Of a DNA stretch of 64,000 nucleotides, positions 44,601 through 56,059 are shown in pieces. Location of the stretch: contig CM040102.1 of assembly GCA_022496805.1 (NCBI GenBank), positions 434,001-498,000 of the forward strand, written 5' to 3'. The DNA is from Pohlia nutans. Lineage: Eukaryota > Streptophyta > Bryopsida > Bryales > Mniaceae. Numbering within the stretch: the first letter of the stretch is position 1; each line of letters starts with the position of its first letter. The translations under genes were made by a program, and so were the position numbers. The notes below the pieces were generated by a model. That model ran no database searches. It was not told the origin of the DNA and was given only the letters and a program-made list of their open reading frames with translations.

Positions 44601-46203
44601 CGACCGGTTGATGCGGAAGGGGAGCTCAACGCAGGAGCACACCTCCCGGGTAAGGTTGGATGTGGAGCCAATCCACATGGTCCGACCGGCCGGAGTGAGC
44701 CCTGTGGAAGTCCGGAACCTCTTGGAAGAAATGGAGGCGATGGGCGTTCAGTCGAACAGGGTGGAAAGGCAACCGGGTGGGCCAGGAGGTCACCCGGGTA
44801 GCCAGTCGGGAGGTACGCAAGTAGGCGAGCCAACCGGAGGACGACAGGTGGAGCAGCCGACCGGGCACGAACTACGAGGAGCTCGGCCCACGGATCCCAT
44901 CATGGTAGACAGCCCGGAAGTCCAGGAGGGGCAGCCAATGGAGGATGAGCCGCTGCCCGGGACTGCCGGGAGTCCAGGATTAGTGGTCCGGATTTAGTGG
45001 ATCTGGTCGTGTAGAGTAGGACCTTTTGAGTAGGTAGAGTAGAAGACTTTTTGTGTATAGGCTTTTTAGGACTTTAATGCTAATGGCGGCTTAGGATAGG
45101 AACTAAGCCGTGGAGGAAGCTCCCCGGATTTCCGGATCCCGGGAATGTAGGATCTACGGAATTCCCGGATCTGGGCGTTTGGGGCGGCTTTTTATCCAGG
45201 AATGCTTGTCATTCTTGGGTGTCTTTTTGTGTACTATTGTTCCGTGTAAATGAATAGAGACACATGTTCTTTCCACCAACTCTGTGTGTGTGTGTGTGCA
45301 CATGTGTGTTTGCTTGTGGTATTGCCCGGAATAGTGTCTTAATTAGTCCTTTGGTAACCGGGTGGATTAGCCGGGTTCTGGTGTAAGAGTCAGTTCAGAG
45401 TCCGGGTAGAAGATTTGGGAGAATTAGGAGCGTTTGAATGTAGGGTCTTCCGGGACTGGTTGCAGGAAATACTCTGGATTAGTGGCTGAGTGAGCAGGAG
45501 GGGGTACTCCGGTTCTCTCAGAACTCCTGGACGGGTAGTCTGGTAGAGGTGCCAGCATCTGGGTAGATCTTGTAATTGCAGGGTACGGGGAAGCCAGAGT
45601 AAAACGGGTCGTGAGGAATTCCATCTCTTCCGGACACCCTAGATGCTGTCCACCCCGGTTAGCAAGTCGTTGTAGTATTTTTAAGGGGAAAACCGGGTTG
45701 CTCTTGTGTGACCGGCTGGGGGTTTGGGATAAACCCACAGTTGAAGGGCAATACGGAAAGTACCCGGAGTAGGAAGTGAGTTTGGATAACCCGGAAGTTG
45801 TGAAACCCCTGTCACGGAAATCAATAGGGGAGGGTGTAGCTTTAAATCCAGCATCCTTAAAAATGCAAATGGAGAACCCTCTGAGGGAAAACAGAGGTTA
45901 AAGGGAAACCGGATTAAAAGGTTAGGATAGACCGGGTGGAGTAGGGTTGGTTAAACTCCCAACCCAGACAGATACCGGATCTATCCATAATCGTATTAGT
46001 TAGTAGGGAAGATCCGGTTTGAGTAGAGGAGAAGGGAGTTAATTGGTGACTGGAGGAGAGTAGTCACCAATCCGGATCAGTCCCCGGAAACTTCCCACTT
46101 CACAGAGTCTCCGCGGAACGATAACCCGGAAATCACCTCTACGAGCATTTTTAATACAAAAAAGTGCGCTCTAGGGGAATATCCGATATCACGTGCTACG
46201 ACA
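41663..46203 (+). mobile_element. Solo LTR (type A), right copy
   Basis: Duplicate of 6546-11086. Starts TGTCAAACCTCG and ends CACGTGCTACGACA. Only the protease-side flank carries the TSD (AGTCC 46204-46208). Non-coding part 45000-46076 includes the hairpin at 45196-45218 and a (GT)n tract near 45282-45302. Confidence 0.92.
41737..44997 (+). pseudogene. LTR-encoded protein, type A (right copy, one internal stop)
   Basis: Same as the left copy: 531 codons, TAA at 43330-43332, then 549 codons in the same frame. Differences seen: Phe for Leu in the FNPEKPTT segment and Arg for Gln in DRLMRKGSS. The identical stop in both arms shows that it predates the duplication. Confidence 0.6.
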
Positions 46204-47172
46204 AGTCCCACCGGAACTACTCGAGATTGGTCTGCCATCCGGAGTACCATTTTCGTGTCTTCCAGGGAGGTGTATCCTAAATCAAAAGCCGTATCTTCCA
46301 GCATGAGGTTCACCCCCGATCCTCCATCAACCGGAATACGGTGAATGCTACAACCGTCTATCTCCACCGTAATTTCCGGTGCACCATAGTCTTCCACCTT
46401 TGCGAAATTCACCGCTACCCCCGGAAGCTTGTACCTCTTTTTCCGTCGCTGGATCCAGGCTTCCCGGATCACCTTCTGGTAGTTGACATTATCATGCAAA
46501 AGTTGACCAATGGTCACGTTGGCTCTCTGGTCCTTAATGTCCTGCAAAATATCGTACTCATCTACCCGGATTTTGGGATCCGGTTGGAAAATAACCGGTT
46601 GATCATCAAACCGGACTTTCCGCAGACTCGGGGTGTCACCCGGATCCACTAATTGCTGCCTGACTTTTTGGCTAATATCTCTATCTATTCTACTTGGTTC
46701 TACCCCTTTTTCTAGCTCTACTGTGGGTGCAGCATCTACAGGAACTCGGACAGTGACAGGTGAGTCACTCTCCGAATCCGGTTCCTTTCTAGATTTCCGG
46801 CTACCCCGGCTATTCTTCTTTCTACGTCTAGAGCTAGCACTGACCTTTTCTTTGGTGGAACTACGGGTCGCCACTTTATTCACCGCAATGTCCTCCCTTC
46901 CCGGTAGCCCCACCTCACCATGTCATTTTTCCGGATTTTCCACTCCGGACGTGTGGCCGTAGTTGAGTCCGGTCTGTTCTCGGGGTGGAACTTCCACAGT
47001 TTTGAACAGCACTCGCGGTTGAGGTGGTTCCGGACACTGAGTCGCAGTATGCCCGTACTTCCCACAGTTCTGGCAAGGTAGCTGTAACATCTCGCCCTGT
47101 TGTGAAGACGGCAGTGGGCAGCTGTTGGCGTAATGTCCTGGTCCTCCGCACTTGTAGCAGTAGATTACGCGC
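46204..47172 (-). pseudogene. Gypsy Gag zinc knuckles plus protease (right copy)
   Basis: Duplicate of 5577-6545 with CYKCGGPGHYANSC, CQNCGKYGHTATQC and PVDGGSGVNLM; the same in-frame TGA lies at 46923-46925. One substitution (Thr to Ile) is seen in an alternative frame near 47050. On its right the 10-bp target GATTACGCGC (47163-47172) joins MULE-2, and the frame resumes in gag at 59342 (YAERVI/YCYKCGG). Confidence 0.85.
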
Positions 47173-47222
47173 GGAAAACTTAGTAGTGTGAGCGCAGATC
47201 GGAGAGCAGAGTTTGGAGAGCG
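47173..47222. repeat. MULE-2 left TIR
   Basis: GGAAAACTTAGTAGTGTGAG followed by GCGCAGATCGGAGAGCAGAG and GGAGAGCG; aligns with the right TIR with gaps. Confidence 0.75.
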
Positions 47223-48507
47223 CAGATTTTCATTTTTTTAAATCATTTTTAGTAGGAAAAATACCTATGACCGTGGACATTGGGTTATTTTTAGGGTTAT
47301 TTTTAAAGAAAAGGACCCCAAATCCGTGGAAATGGGTAGAATTTTCAAAATCCTAGTTCAAAACAAATTAATGGATTTTCAATGATTTTCCACGGTATTA
47401 CTTACAAAAATCAAGAAAAGTGCGAATAAAATAAGGACTCTTGTGAACACCGATGTAAATAAATTAACACAAAAAACTTCATATAAAATCCAAATCAAAC
47501 CAAAACATAAAGAGCTCAAGTCTCCACAATGAAGAGGCCTAATCAAGGGCTAGGACTCCTGTCAACATCACTATCCTCGCCTTGTTTAGCCTCTATATCC
47601 ATAAATCGGTATACCCCCTGTTAGTCTGGGTAATTGTATGGAGATGACTGAGACTAGTCTTAGGCCAGCAGGGCTGCCTAATCAAAGAAGACAAGGAGCA
47701 AAGGCAGAAGTTAAGAAGTCAAGTTGAGTTAGTCAGTGATTAGTTTAAGATGTGTGTGCCCCAACTTCCAAGACGTACCTAGGTTCCCCAAGAGAGTATA
47801 CAATAATGTATACAACTTATACGCTGGATTGCCGATGGTATACAGTCTTGGACTTCCTTGGCGTACTTGGACTCCTTGCGAGTTAGACAAAGTCAGAGAA
47901 AGTCGTGTGATACCTGAGATAGTCTGTGAGTAACTAAACTCAGTAACGCTCAGTTCCTAGACGTCCTTGGAGTCCTTGGATAACGAGTGTTTTGAAGACA
48001 GAAAGACAGAGTATAAGTGAGGTTATGCCTGAAGACGGAGCTCAGAGCAATGACAACTTGGTACGAGGAATAGTCAGAGTATAGCCGGTCTATCTAAGTA
48101 CTTGTGTTAGTGTTAGTTAAGCAGGGAAGAACATGTTTTCCCAGCCTCCCAAGTTAGATAGCATTGAGGTGACAATGAGTAGTGAAGACAGAACCGTAGA
48201 GACAGAGAATGTAAGAGCGTATGTTTATTCCAAGGATGTAATAACACACGTATACAGTATAAAGACTAAGTCCACAGAACTATGTTAAACAGAGGAATTG
48301 AACCCATGTATTACATAAACTTTCAACCATGGAATCCAGGTTTAACATGGAATAAGCAAGGAATGACTTCTTGGTACATCAAAACCAGAGCATAACTAAA
48401 TGCTCATAAGTCTCAAAAACCAAGAGTGTCTCGTCACTATCGTACACAACTTTTATACTTAAGCCTGGTCCGTAATCTAAGCCAAACACTGCCAGTTCCA
48501 CCGTCTT

Positions 48508-50110
48508 CTATCTCCTTGTCCTTCGTGGCGGCCGTGTGTCTTGGTCCGGTAACACCCCCCTATCAAACTTCTGCATGCGACGAGAGGGTGGTGAAGCTGC
48601 AACCGCTTGCTGATGGGCAACCTCAGCAGCATACGATGGCAATTCGAATTCCCTTGGAAGGGTTCCAAAGAAGCTCGGACGGAGAACACGGATCGGGCTC
48701 GCCTGTGGAACTCTGGAAACAAGAATATAAGAGGATACATAAGCATTAGTAAAGAAAGAGAAGAAGATGAACAATGGTGTGCCAAGTGAAAAAACCGACT
48801 TACTTACAGTTCTTCTGGCGTCGTACGAGCTTCTAGGCAGGATCCTCAGAATGAGAATCTTCGAGGTGAACAGTAGGCTTTGGTAAAGGCACGGGATCCC
48901 GCATGGGGCGAAGGATGACCTCAAAGATTTTCGTGTCCGCCTCCAACGCCACAATGTGGCGCTCACCTTCACAACACGCACTAATGGAAGCACCTAGAAG
49001 AAACAAAATGAATGAGCGAAACAAAACCACTAGAACTGCAAGAAATGAAGAACAAAGACAATTATGCAAGGGAGGTAATGGAGAAACCTGTGGCTGCGTG
49101 CCAATCCAAGACAATGTCGTGCCTTTGGGTGAGAGTGTGGATGATGATGCTCAAAAATTCCTTGTGCTTCTCCCGAGCCCTTCTCCATGTCACAGTGCCA
49201 TCCTTGAAGAGTTGGGTGTTCTCATCTGTGAAGTTGTGAAGAAGGGAATCCTTCTCAAGTGAGAAGCCCAACTTTGAAAACTCCGTGGCCTCATACACGG
49301 TGAGAGAGGCGCCAAGGGGCACAAGCACCTTGATAAAAAAGCGCTTAGTCTGCACAAAAAAAACCACATACTTACTGACAAAGGGAGGAGATTGAAACTT
49401 GAAGAGAAATTGGGTGAGAAGAGAAAAAACCTACAAACATATTTGGATCTTTGAGCGGAGATAAAGTAAAGGTCATTTACACCCCACCAATCCCTTGCCA
49501 CACTCCATTTAGCCTCTTTGCACCAATTGCGAAGTTTTTTGTGCACCTTGGGATCATCGCCATATATGATCACAAGAATACCATTGTCAGAAATCGGAGG
49601 TGGAGCTAGAAATAGCGGGCATATGGAGGTTCTCTGGAACATCTGCAAGGATGAGGTCGATGCCAGAGTGGGACTTGGGCTTCCTTGTGTTGGAGCAAGA
49701 GCGGCGCCTCCAACCTGGAAAGAAAAATAATAATTATCAAACAAGGAAGAAGAACGCTCGTAGAAAACAAATTGGATCAATGCAAAAGGAGATAACTCTT
49801 ATCTTGACAAGGAACTCTTCAATTCAGAGGAAGGCTTCGTGGGGGGTCTTGGTCTTATTGAAATGCTCCATGAGGTCCCCATGTAAACATTTGCAATCAG
49901 AGTGTACGTCGAAGTACCCTCTGCGAAAGTAACACTCGTAGCCGCACCAAGAGCCTTTCTCTTGCGAGTAAAGGCGGGGGCAGTGGCTGCGCTATGAGAA
50001 GGTGCAAGGAGAACTGAGGGACAACCAACAACGGTGGGAGTAGGGGCAGCCGATGCCAGTACTGCAGCCTTTGTAGCAGAACGGGTAGTGATAGTACCTT
50101 GCGAAGCCAT
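48508..50110 (-). pseudogene. N6/N4 DNA-methyltransferase-like gene, copy 2 (in MULE-2)
   Basis: Starts at ATG 50110 (MASQGTITTRS). Visible blocks: CLHGDLMEHFNKTKTPHEAF, motif IV-like DLILADVP (near 49660), strand GILVIIYGDD followed by WWGVNDLYFISAQ, a further exon ending DIVLDWHAATG, and after an intron GASISACCEGERHIVALEAD, the motif I/X region. The intron sits at the same place and phase in motif I as in copy 1. The final exon (48508-48713) follows a GTAAGT intron. A frameshift, an in-frame TGA after PHEAFL and another near SDF show that it is broken. The ParB-like part seen in copy 1 is absent here; that side is occupied by the minisatellite. In this family motif IV is ADVP rather than DPPY. 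Confidence 0.65.
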
Positions 50111-50504
50111 GATTCAAATTGGATTGGAATGTAGACTTGATTCCCTATTTGAAAATATTTTTTAATTTCTATAAAAATGTTCTCTCTATTTCGGGCAGCT
50201 TGTAAAAAAAGGTCAGAGACCATAAAATAGTTGATCCATCACTTCACGGTTAATAGGCTTTACAAGGCGACTTGGATAAAAATCATCATAGGTTGTATGG
50301 AAAAGTTAGAAGGCTTCAAATATGTCCATGATCCAGTTTCTAAATGCAAAAACGTGTAATGGCCATTCAAAAAAGAATTAAAAATGGTAAACGAGAGTAA
50401 GACAAAACAAGAAAGAATGTAAAACTAGAAATAGTTAAAAATATGAAAGTAGGGAAATGGTGAAGGAATGAAAGAACTAAAATGATCAAGGATTGAATAA
50501 AACT
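50111..50504. other. Spacer between methyltransferase-like gene and minisatellite
   Basis: AT-rich, no ORF or repeat recognised; may contain the promoter or an intron end of the neighbouring gene. Confidence 0.35.
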
Positions 50505-53500
50505 ACATGGTGCTTAATCCCATGGATTTCGTGGGATTGACCACCATAGACTTTGGTCTTTAGAAACTCTCCACAAAGGCTAATCCCACGGATCCGTGGG
50601 ATTGGCCAGCACGGAGTTCCTCTCTACACAAAACTCCATGTTCGCTAAACCCATGGATTCCGTGGGATTGGCCAGCACTCAGTTCCTCTCTACACAAAAC
50701 TCCATGGTGGCTAATCCCATGGATTCTATGGGACTGGCCACCATAGAGTTTGGTCTTGAGAAACCCTCTATAATGGCTAATCCCACGGATCCGTAGGATC
50801 GGCCAGCACTGAGTTCCTCTCTACACTAAACTCCATAGTAGCGAATCCCGTGAATTTCGTGGGATTGGCCACCATAGAGATTGGTCTTGAGAAACTATCT
50901 ATAATGGCTAATCCTACGAATCCGTGGGATAGGCCAGCACTGAGATCCTCTCTACACTAAACTCCATGGTAGCTAATCGAGTGGATTCCTTGAGATTGGC
51001 CAACATAGAGTTTGATCTTTAGAAACTCTCCATAAAGGCAAATCCCACGGATCCGTGGGATTGGCCTGGACTGAGTTCCTCTCTACACAAAACTCCATAG
51101 AAGCGTATCCCAGGGATTCCGTGGGATTGGCCACCATGGACTTTCTCTCTACACAAAACTCCATGATAACTAATCCCAGGGATTCCGTGGGATTGGCCAC
51201 CATGGACTTTCTCTCTACACAAAACTACATGGTAGCTAATCCCGACGATTCCGTGGGATTGCCCACCATGGACTTTCTCTCCACACAAAACTCCATGGTA
51301 GCTAATCCCAGGGATTCCGTGGGATTAACCACCATGGACTTACTCTCCACACAAAACTCCATGGTAGCTAATCCTGTGGATTCCGTGGGATTGAACACCA
51401 TGAACTTTCTCTCTACACAGAACTCCAGGGTAGCTAATCCCGTGGATTCCGTGAGATTGGCCACCATGGACTTTCTCTCTACACAAAATTTCTTGGAAGG
51501 TTATCCCGTGGATTCCGTGGGATTAACCACCATGGACTTTCTCTCTACACAAAACTCCATGGTAGCTAATCCCAGGGATTCCTTGGGATTGGCCACCATG
51601 GACTTTCTCTCCACACAAAACTCCATGGTAGCTAATCCCAGGGATTCCGTGGGACTGGCCACCATGGACTTTCTCTCCACCCAAAACTCCATGGTAGCTA
51701 ATCCCAGGGATTCCGTGGGATTAACCACCATGGACTTTCTCTCCACACAAAACTCCATGGTAGCTAATCCTGTGGATTCCGTGGGATTGAACACCATGAA
51801 CTTTCTCTCTACACAGAACTCCAGGGTAGCTAATCCCGTGGATTCCGTGAGATTGGCCACCATGGACTTTCTCTCTACACAAAATTTCTTGGAAGGTAAT
51901 CCCGTGGACTCCGTGGGATTAACCACCATGGACTTTCTCTCTACACAAAACTCCATGGTAGCTAATCCCAGGGATTCCTTGGGATTGCCCACCATGGACT
52001 TTCTCTCTACACAAAACGCAATGGAAGCTAATCCCATGAATTCTGTGGGATTGGCCACCATGGACTTTCTGTCTACACAAAACTTCATGGTAGCTAATCC
52101 CAGGGATTCCGTGAGATTGGCCACCATGGACTATCTCTCTACACTAAACTCCATGATAGCTAATCCCAGGGATTCCGTCGCATTGGCCACCATGAACTTT
52201 CTCTCTACACAAAACTCCTTGGTAGCTAATCCCAGGGATTCCGTGGGATTGGCCTCCATGAACTTTCTCTCTACACAAAACTCCATGGTAGCTCATCCCA
52301 GGGATTCCTTGGGATTGGCCACCATGGACTTTCTCTCTACACAAAACGCAATGGAAGCTAATCCCATCGATTCCGTGGGATTGGCCACCATGGCCTTTCT
52401 GTCTACACAAAACTCTATGAAAGCTAATCCCAGGGATTTCGCGGGATTGGCCACCATGGACTTTCTCTCTACACAAAACTTTATGGTAGCTAATCCCGTG
52501 GATTCCGTAGGATTGGCCACCATAGACTCTCTCTCTACACAAAACTCCATGGTAGCTAATCCCGTGAATTCCGTGGGATTTGCCACCATGGACTTTCTCT
52601 CTACACAAAACTCCATGGTAGCTAATCCCGTGGATTCCGTGGGATTGGCCACCATGGACTTTCTCTCTACACAAAACTCCATGGTAGCTAATCCCGTGGA
52701 TTCTGTGGGATTGGCCACCATGGACTTTCTCTCTACACAAAACTCCTTGGAAGGTAATCCTGTGGATTCCGTGGAATTGGCCTCTATGGACTTTCTCTCG
52801 ACGCAAAACTCCATGGCAGCTAATCCCAGGGATTTCGTAGGATTGGCTACCATGGACTTTCTCTCCACACAAAACTCCATGGAAGCTAATCCCAGGGATT
52901 CCGTGGTATTGGCCACCATGGACTTTCTCTCTACACAAAACTCCATGGTAGCTCATCCCAGGGATTCCGTGGGATTGGCCACCATGGACTTTCTCTCTAC
53001 ACAGAACTCCATGGTAGCTAATCCCGTGGATTCCGTGGGATTGGCCACCATGGCCTTTCTGTCTACACAAAACTCCATGAAAGCTAATCCCAGGGATTTC
53101 GCGGGATTGGCCACCATGGACTTTCTCTCTACACAAAACTTTATGGTAGCTAATCCCGTGGATTCCGTAGGATTGGCCACCATGGACTCTCTCTCTACAC
53201 AAAACTCCATGGTAGCTAATCCCGTGAATTCCGTGGGATTTGCCACCATGGACTTTCTCTCAACACAAAACTCCATGGTAGCTAATCCCGTGGATTCCGT
53301 GGGATTGGCCACCATGGACTTTCTGTCTACACAAAACTCCATGGTAGCTAATCGTGTGGATTCTGTGGGATTGGCCACCATGGACTTTCTCTCTACACAA
53401 AACTTCTTCGAAGGTAATCCTGTGGATTCCGTGGAATTGGCCTCTATGGACTTTCTCTCGACGCAAAACTCCATGGTAGCTAATCCCAGGGATTCCGTGG

Positions 53501-55435
53501 TATTGGCCACCATGGACTTTCTCTCTACACAAAACTCCATGGTAGCTCATCCCAGGGATTCCGTGGGATTGGCCACCATGGACTTTCTCTCTACACTAAA
53601 CTCCATGGTAGCTAATCCCGTGGATTCCGTGGTATTGGCCACTTTGGACTTTCTCTCTACACAAAACTCAATGGTTGCTAATCCCAGGGATTCTGTGGGA
53701 TTGGTCACCATGGACTTTCTCTCTACACAAACCTCCATGGTAACTTATCCCTGGGATTCTGTGGGATTGGCCACGATGGCCTTTCTCTCTACACAATACT
53801 TCATGGTAGCTAATCCCAGGGATTCCGTGGGATTGGCCACCATGGACTTTCTCTCTACACAAAACTCCATGGTTGCTAGTCCCGTGGATTCCGTGGGATT
53901 GGCCACCATGGACTTTCTCTCCACACAAAACTCCATGGTAGCTAATCTCGTGGATTACGTGGGATTGGTACCATGGACTTTCTCTCTACACAAAACTCCA
54001 TGGAAGCTAATCCCATGGATTCCGTGGGATTGGCCAGCATGGACTTTCTCTCTACACAGAACTCCAGGGTAGCTAATCCCGTGGATTCCGTGAGATTGGC
54101 CACCATGGACTTTCTCTCTACACAAAATTTCTTGGAAGGTAATCCCGTGGATTCCGTGGGATTAACCACCATGGACTTTCTCTCTACACAAAACTCCATG
54201 GTAGCTAATCCCAGGGATTCCTTGGGATTGGCCACCATGAACTTTCTCTCTACACAAAACTCCATGGAAGCTAATCCCATGGATTCCGTGGGATTGGCCA
54301 GCATGGACTTTCTCTCTACACAAAACTTTTTGGAAGCTAATCCCGTGGATTCCGTGGGATTGGCCACCATGGACTTTCTCTCTACACAAAACTCCATGGT
54401 AGCTAATCCCGTGGATTTCGTGGGATTGGCCACCATGGACTTTCTCTCTACACAAACTCCATGGTAGCTAATCCCAGGGATTCCGTGGGATTGGTCACCA
54501 TGGACTTTCTCTCTACACAAAACTCCATGGTAGCTAATCCCAGGGATTCCGTGGGATTGGCCACCATGGACTTTCTCTCCACACAAAACTCCATGGTAGC
54601 TAATCTCGTGGATTACGTGGGATTGGTACCATGGACTTTCTCTCTACACAAAACTCCATGGAAGCTAATCCCATGGATTCCGTGGGATTGGCCAGCATGG
54701 ACTTTCTCTCTACACAAAACTCCATGGTAGCTAATCCCAGGGATTCCGTCGGATTGGCCACCATAGAGTTTGGTCTTGAGAAACTCTCTATAATGGCTAA
54801 TCCCACGGATCCGTGGGATTGGCGAGCACTGAGTTCCTCTCTATACTAAACTCCATGTTAGCTAATCCCGTGGATTCCGTGGGATTGGCGACGATAGAGT
54901 TTGGTCTTGAGAAACTATCTATAATGGCTAATCCCACGAATCTGTGGGATTGGCCAGCACTGAGATCCTCTCTACACTCAACTCCATGGTAGCTAATCCC
55001 GTGGATTCCTTGGGATTGGCCACCATAGAGTTTGGTTTTTAGAAACTCTCCATAAAGGCTAATCCCACGGATCCGTGGGATTGGCCTGGCTGAGTTCCTC
55101 TCTACAAAAAACTCTGTGGTAGCTAATCTGATGGAATCCGTGGGATTGGCCTGCATGGAGTTTTGTGTTGAAAAAAAATCTATAGTGGCTAACTCCACGG
55201 ATCCGTGGTGTTAGCGTGCATGAAATTTTGAGTTGAAGGGAACACCTTGGTGGCTAATCCCATGGATCCGTGGGGATCGCCAGCGTGGAGTTTGCTGTAG
55301 AAGTAGACTCCATGGTGGCTAATTGCACGGATCGATAGAGTTGGCCACTGTGGAATTCTCTGTAGAAAAAAAGTCTATGGTGTATAATTCTAGGTATTCT
55401 TGGGTTGGCCTCCATGGAGTTTTGTGTTGCGACAA
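50505..55435. repeat. 66-bp minisatellite, about 75 units
   Basis: Unit core: CTCTCTACACAAAACTCCAT, GGTAGCTAATCCC, GTGGATTCCGTGGGATTGGC, CACCATGGACTTT. Central units (about 51060-54770) are very similar. Outer units on both sides are a diverged variant with TTTGGTCTTGAGAAACT, and four exact copies of the 20-bp palindrome atcccacggatccgtgggat (50583, 51042, 54800, 55062). A higher-order period near 660 bp (10 units) is visible, for example 52430 versus 53090. Because 66 is a multiple of three, long ORFs exist on both strands (1,005 codons on plus, 51055-54072); they are by-products of the period. Confidence 0.97.
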
Positions 55436-55507
55436 GATGCATGGTCGCTCCATACATGGGTTTTAAGAATGTTAATCCAAATGGTGTTAGACTTACAATT
55501 TCCACAA

Positions 55508-55918
55508 TTTGTTGTGTTCGGTTTGGTGTCTCCATTTCCTGGCGCTCAATCGTTGTTGCAGAACTCTCCGACGCCTTGTTTGCGTCTTCCACTACGACTA
55601 TTGAATCAAGATGCTGCGATCGAACCTTACGCCTCCCTCTCCAACTTCCTCTCTCTTCCTCGTCTTCACTCTCGTTCAAATTTGTTGGAGTCCCTTGTCT
55701 CTCAATGCTCGGCGCTCCTTCGTGAGCTTCTTATTCTTCTGCTTTGAATTCGTGAAGTTTGTTCTCTCTCGCTTCTTCCTTTTTTTCACTGGTTCAGTCT
55801 CCTTTGCGACGACAGTCTTCTTAGACAGCTCTTTATTCTTCGCTGGTTTAGTTCTACTTACTATCTCCTTCCTCCCCGGTTCAGTTGCACTCACTGTCCT
55901 CTTCCTTGTTTCCTTCAT
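55508..55918 (-). CDS. Lys/Arg-rich ORF beside the minisatellite (uncertain)
   Basis: Minus-strand frame from ATG 55918 (MKETRKRTVSATEPGRKE), strongly basic, shifting frame near 55678 to an acidic stretch (ESEDEEERGSWRGRRK) that ends QQIVEI at a GTAAGT donor near 55508. It could be a 5' exon of the methyltransferase-like gene, which would put the minisatellite in its intron, or an independent remnant. No domain recognised. Confidence 0.3.
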
Positions 55919-56059
55919 GTGTGCTTCTCAATGCCTCTCTTTAGACCTAATTTCTGCACTCTAACACCACAACTCCCTCCACACTCTAGTAGACGGTCGT
56001 CTCTTAACTTGCGAAGTCCATAAGACTCGTGTCTTAGGGTTTCACCTTCTAACTACCCA

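Larger units (their letters stand above)
41663..48889. repeat. Right arm of the 7.2-kb inverted duplication
   Basis: Reverse complement of 3860-11086 without indels. On its left it stops exactly at the LTR end: the flank is CTTTT instead of the expected TSD AGTCC, which is present on the other side (46204-46208). On its right it continues seamlessly into intact MULE-2, so the right copy preserves the MULE junction and the left copy preserves the LTR/pol junction. Confidence 0.97.

Noticed and set aside
51055..54072. 1,005-codon ORF as a giant repetitive protein gene
   Set aside because: It lies in a 66-bp minisatellite; long ORFs are open on both strands and in several frames because the period is divisible by three, and units with a 1-bp loss (53966, 54624) break it without compensation.
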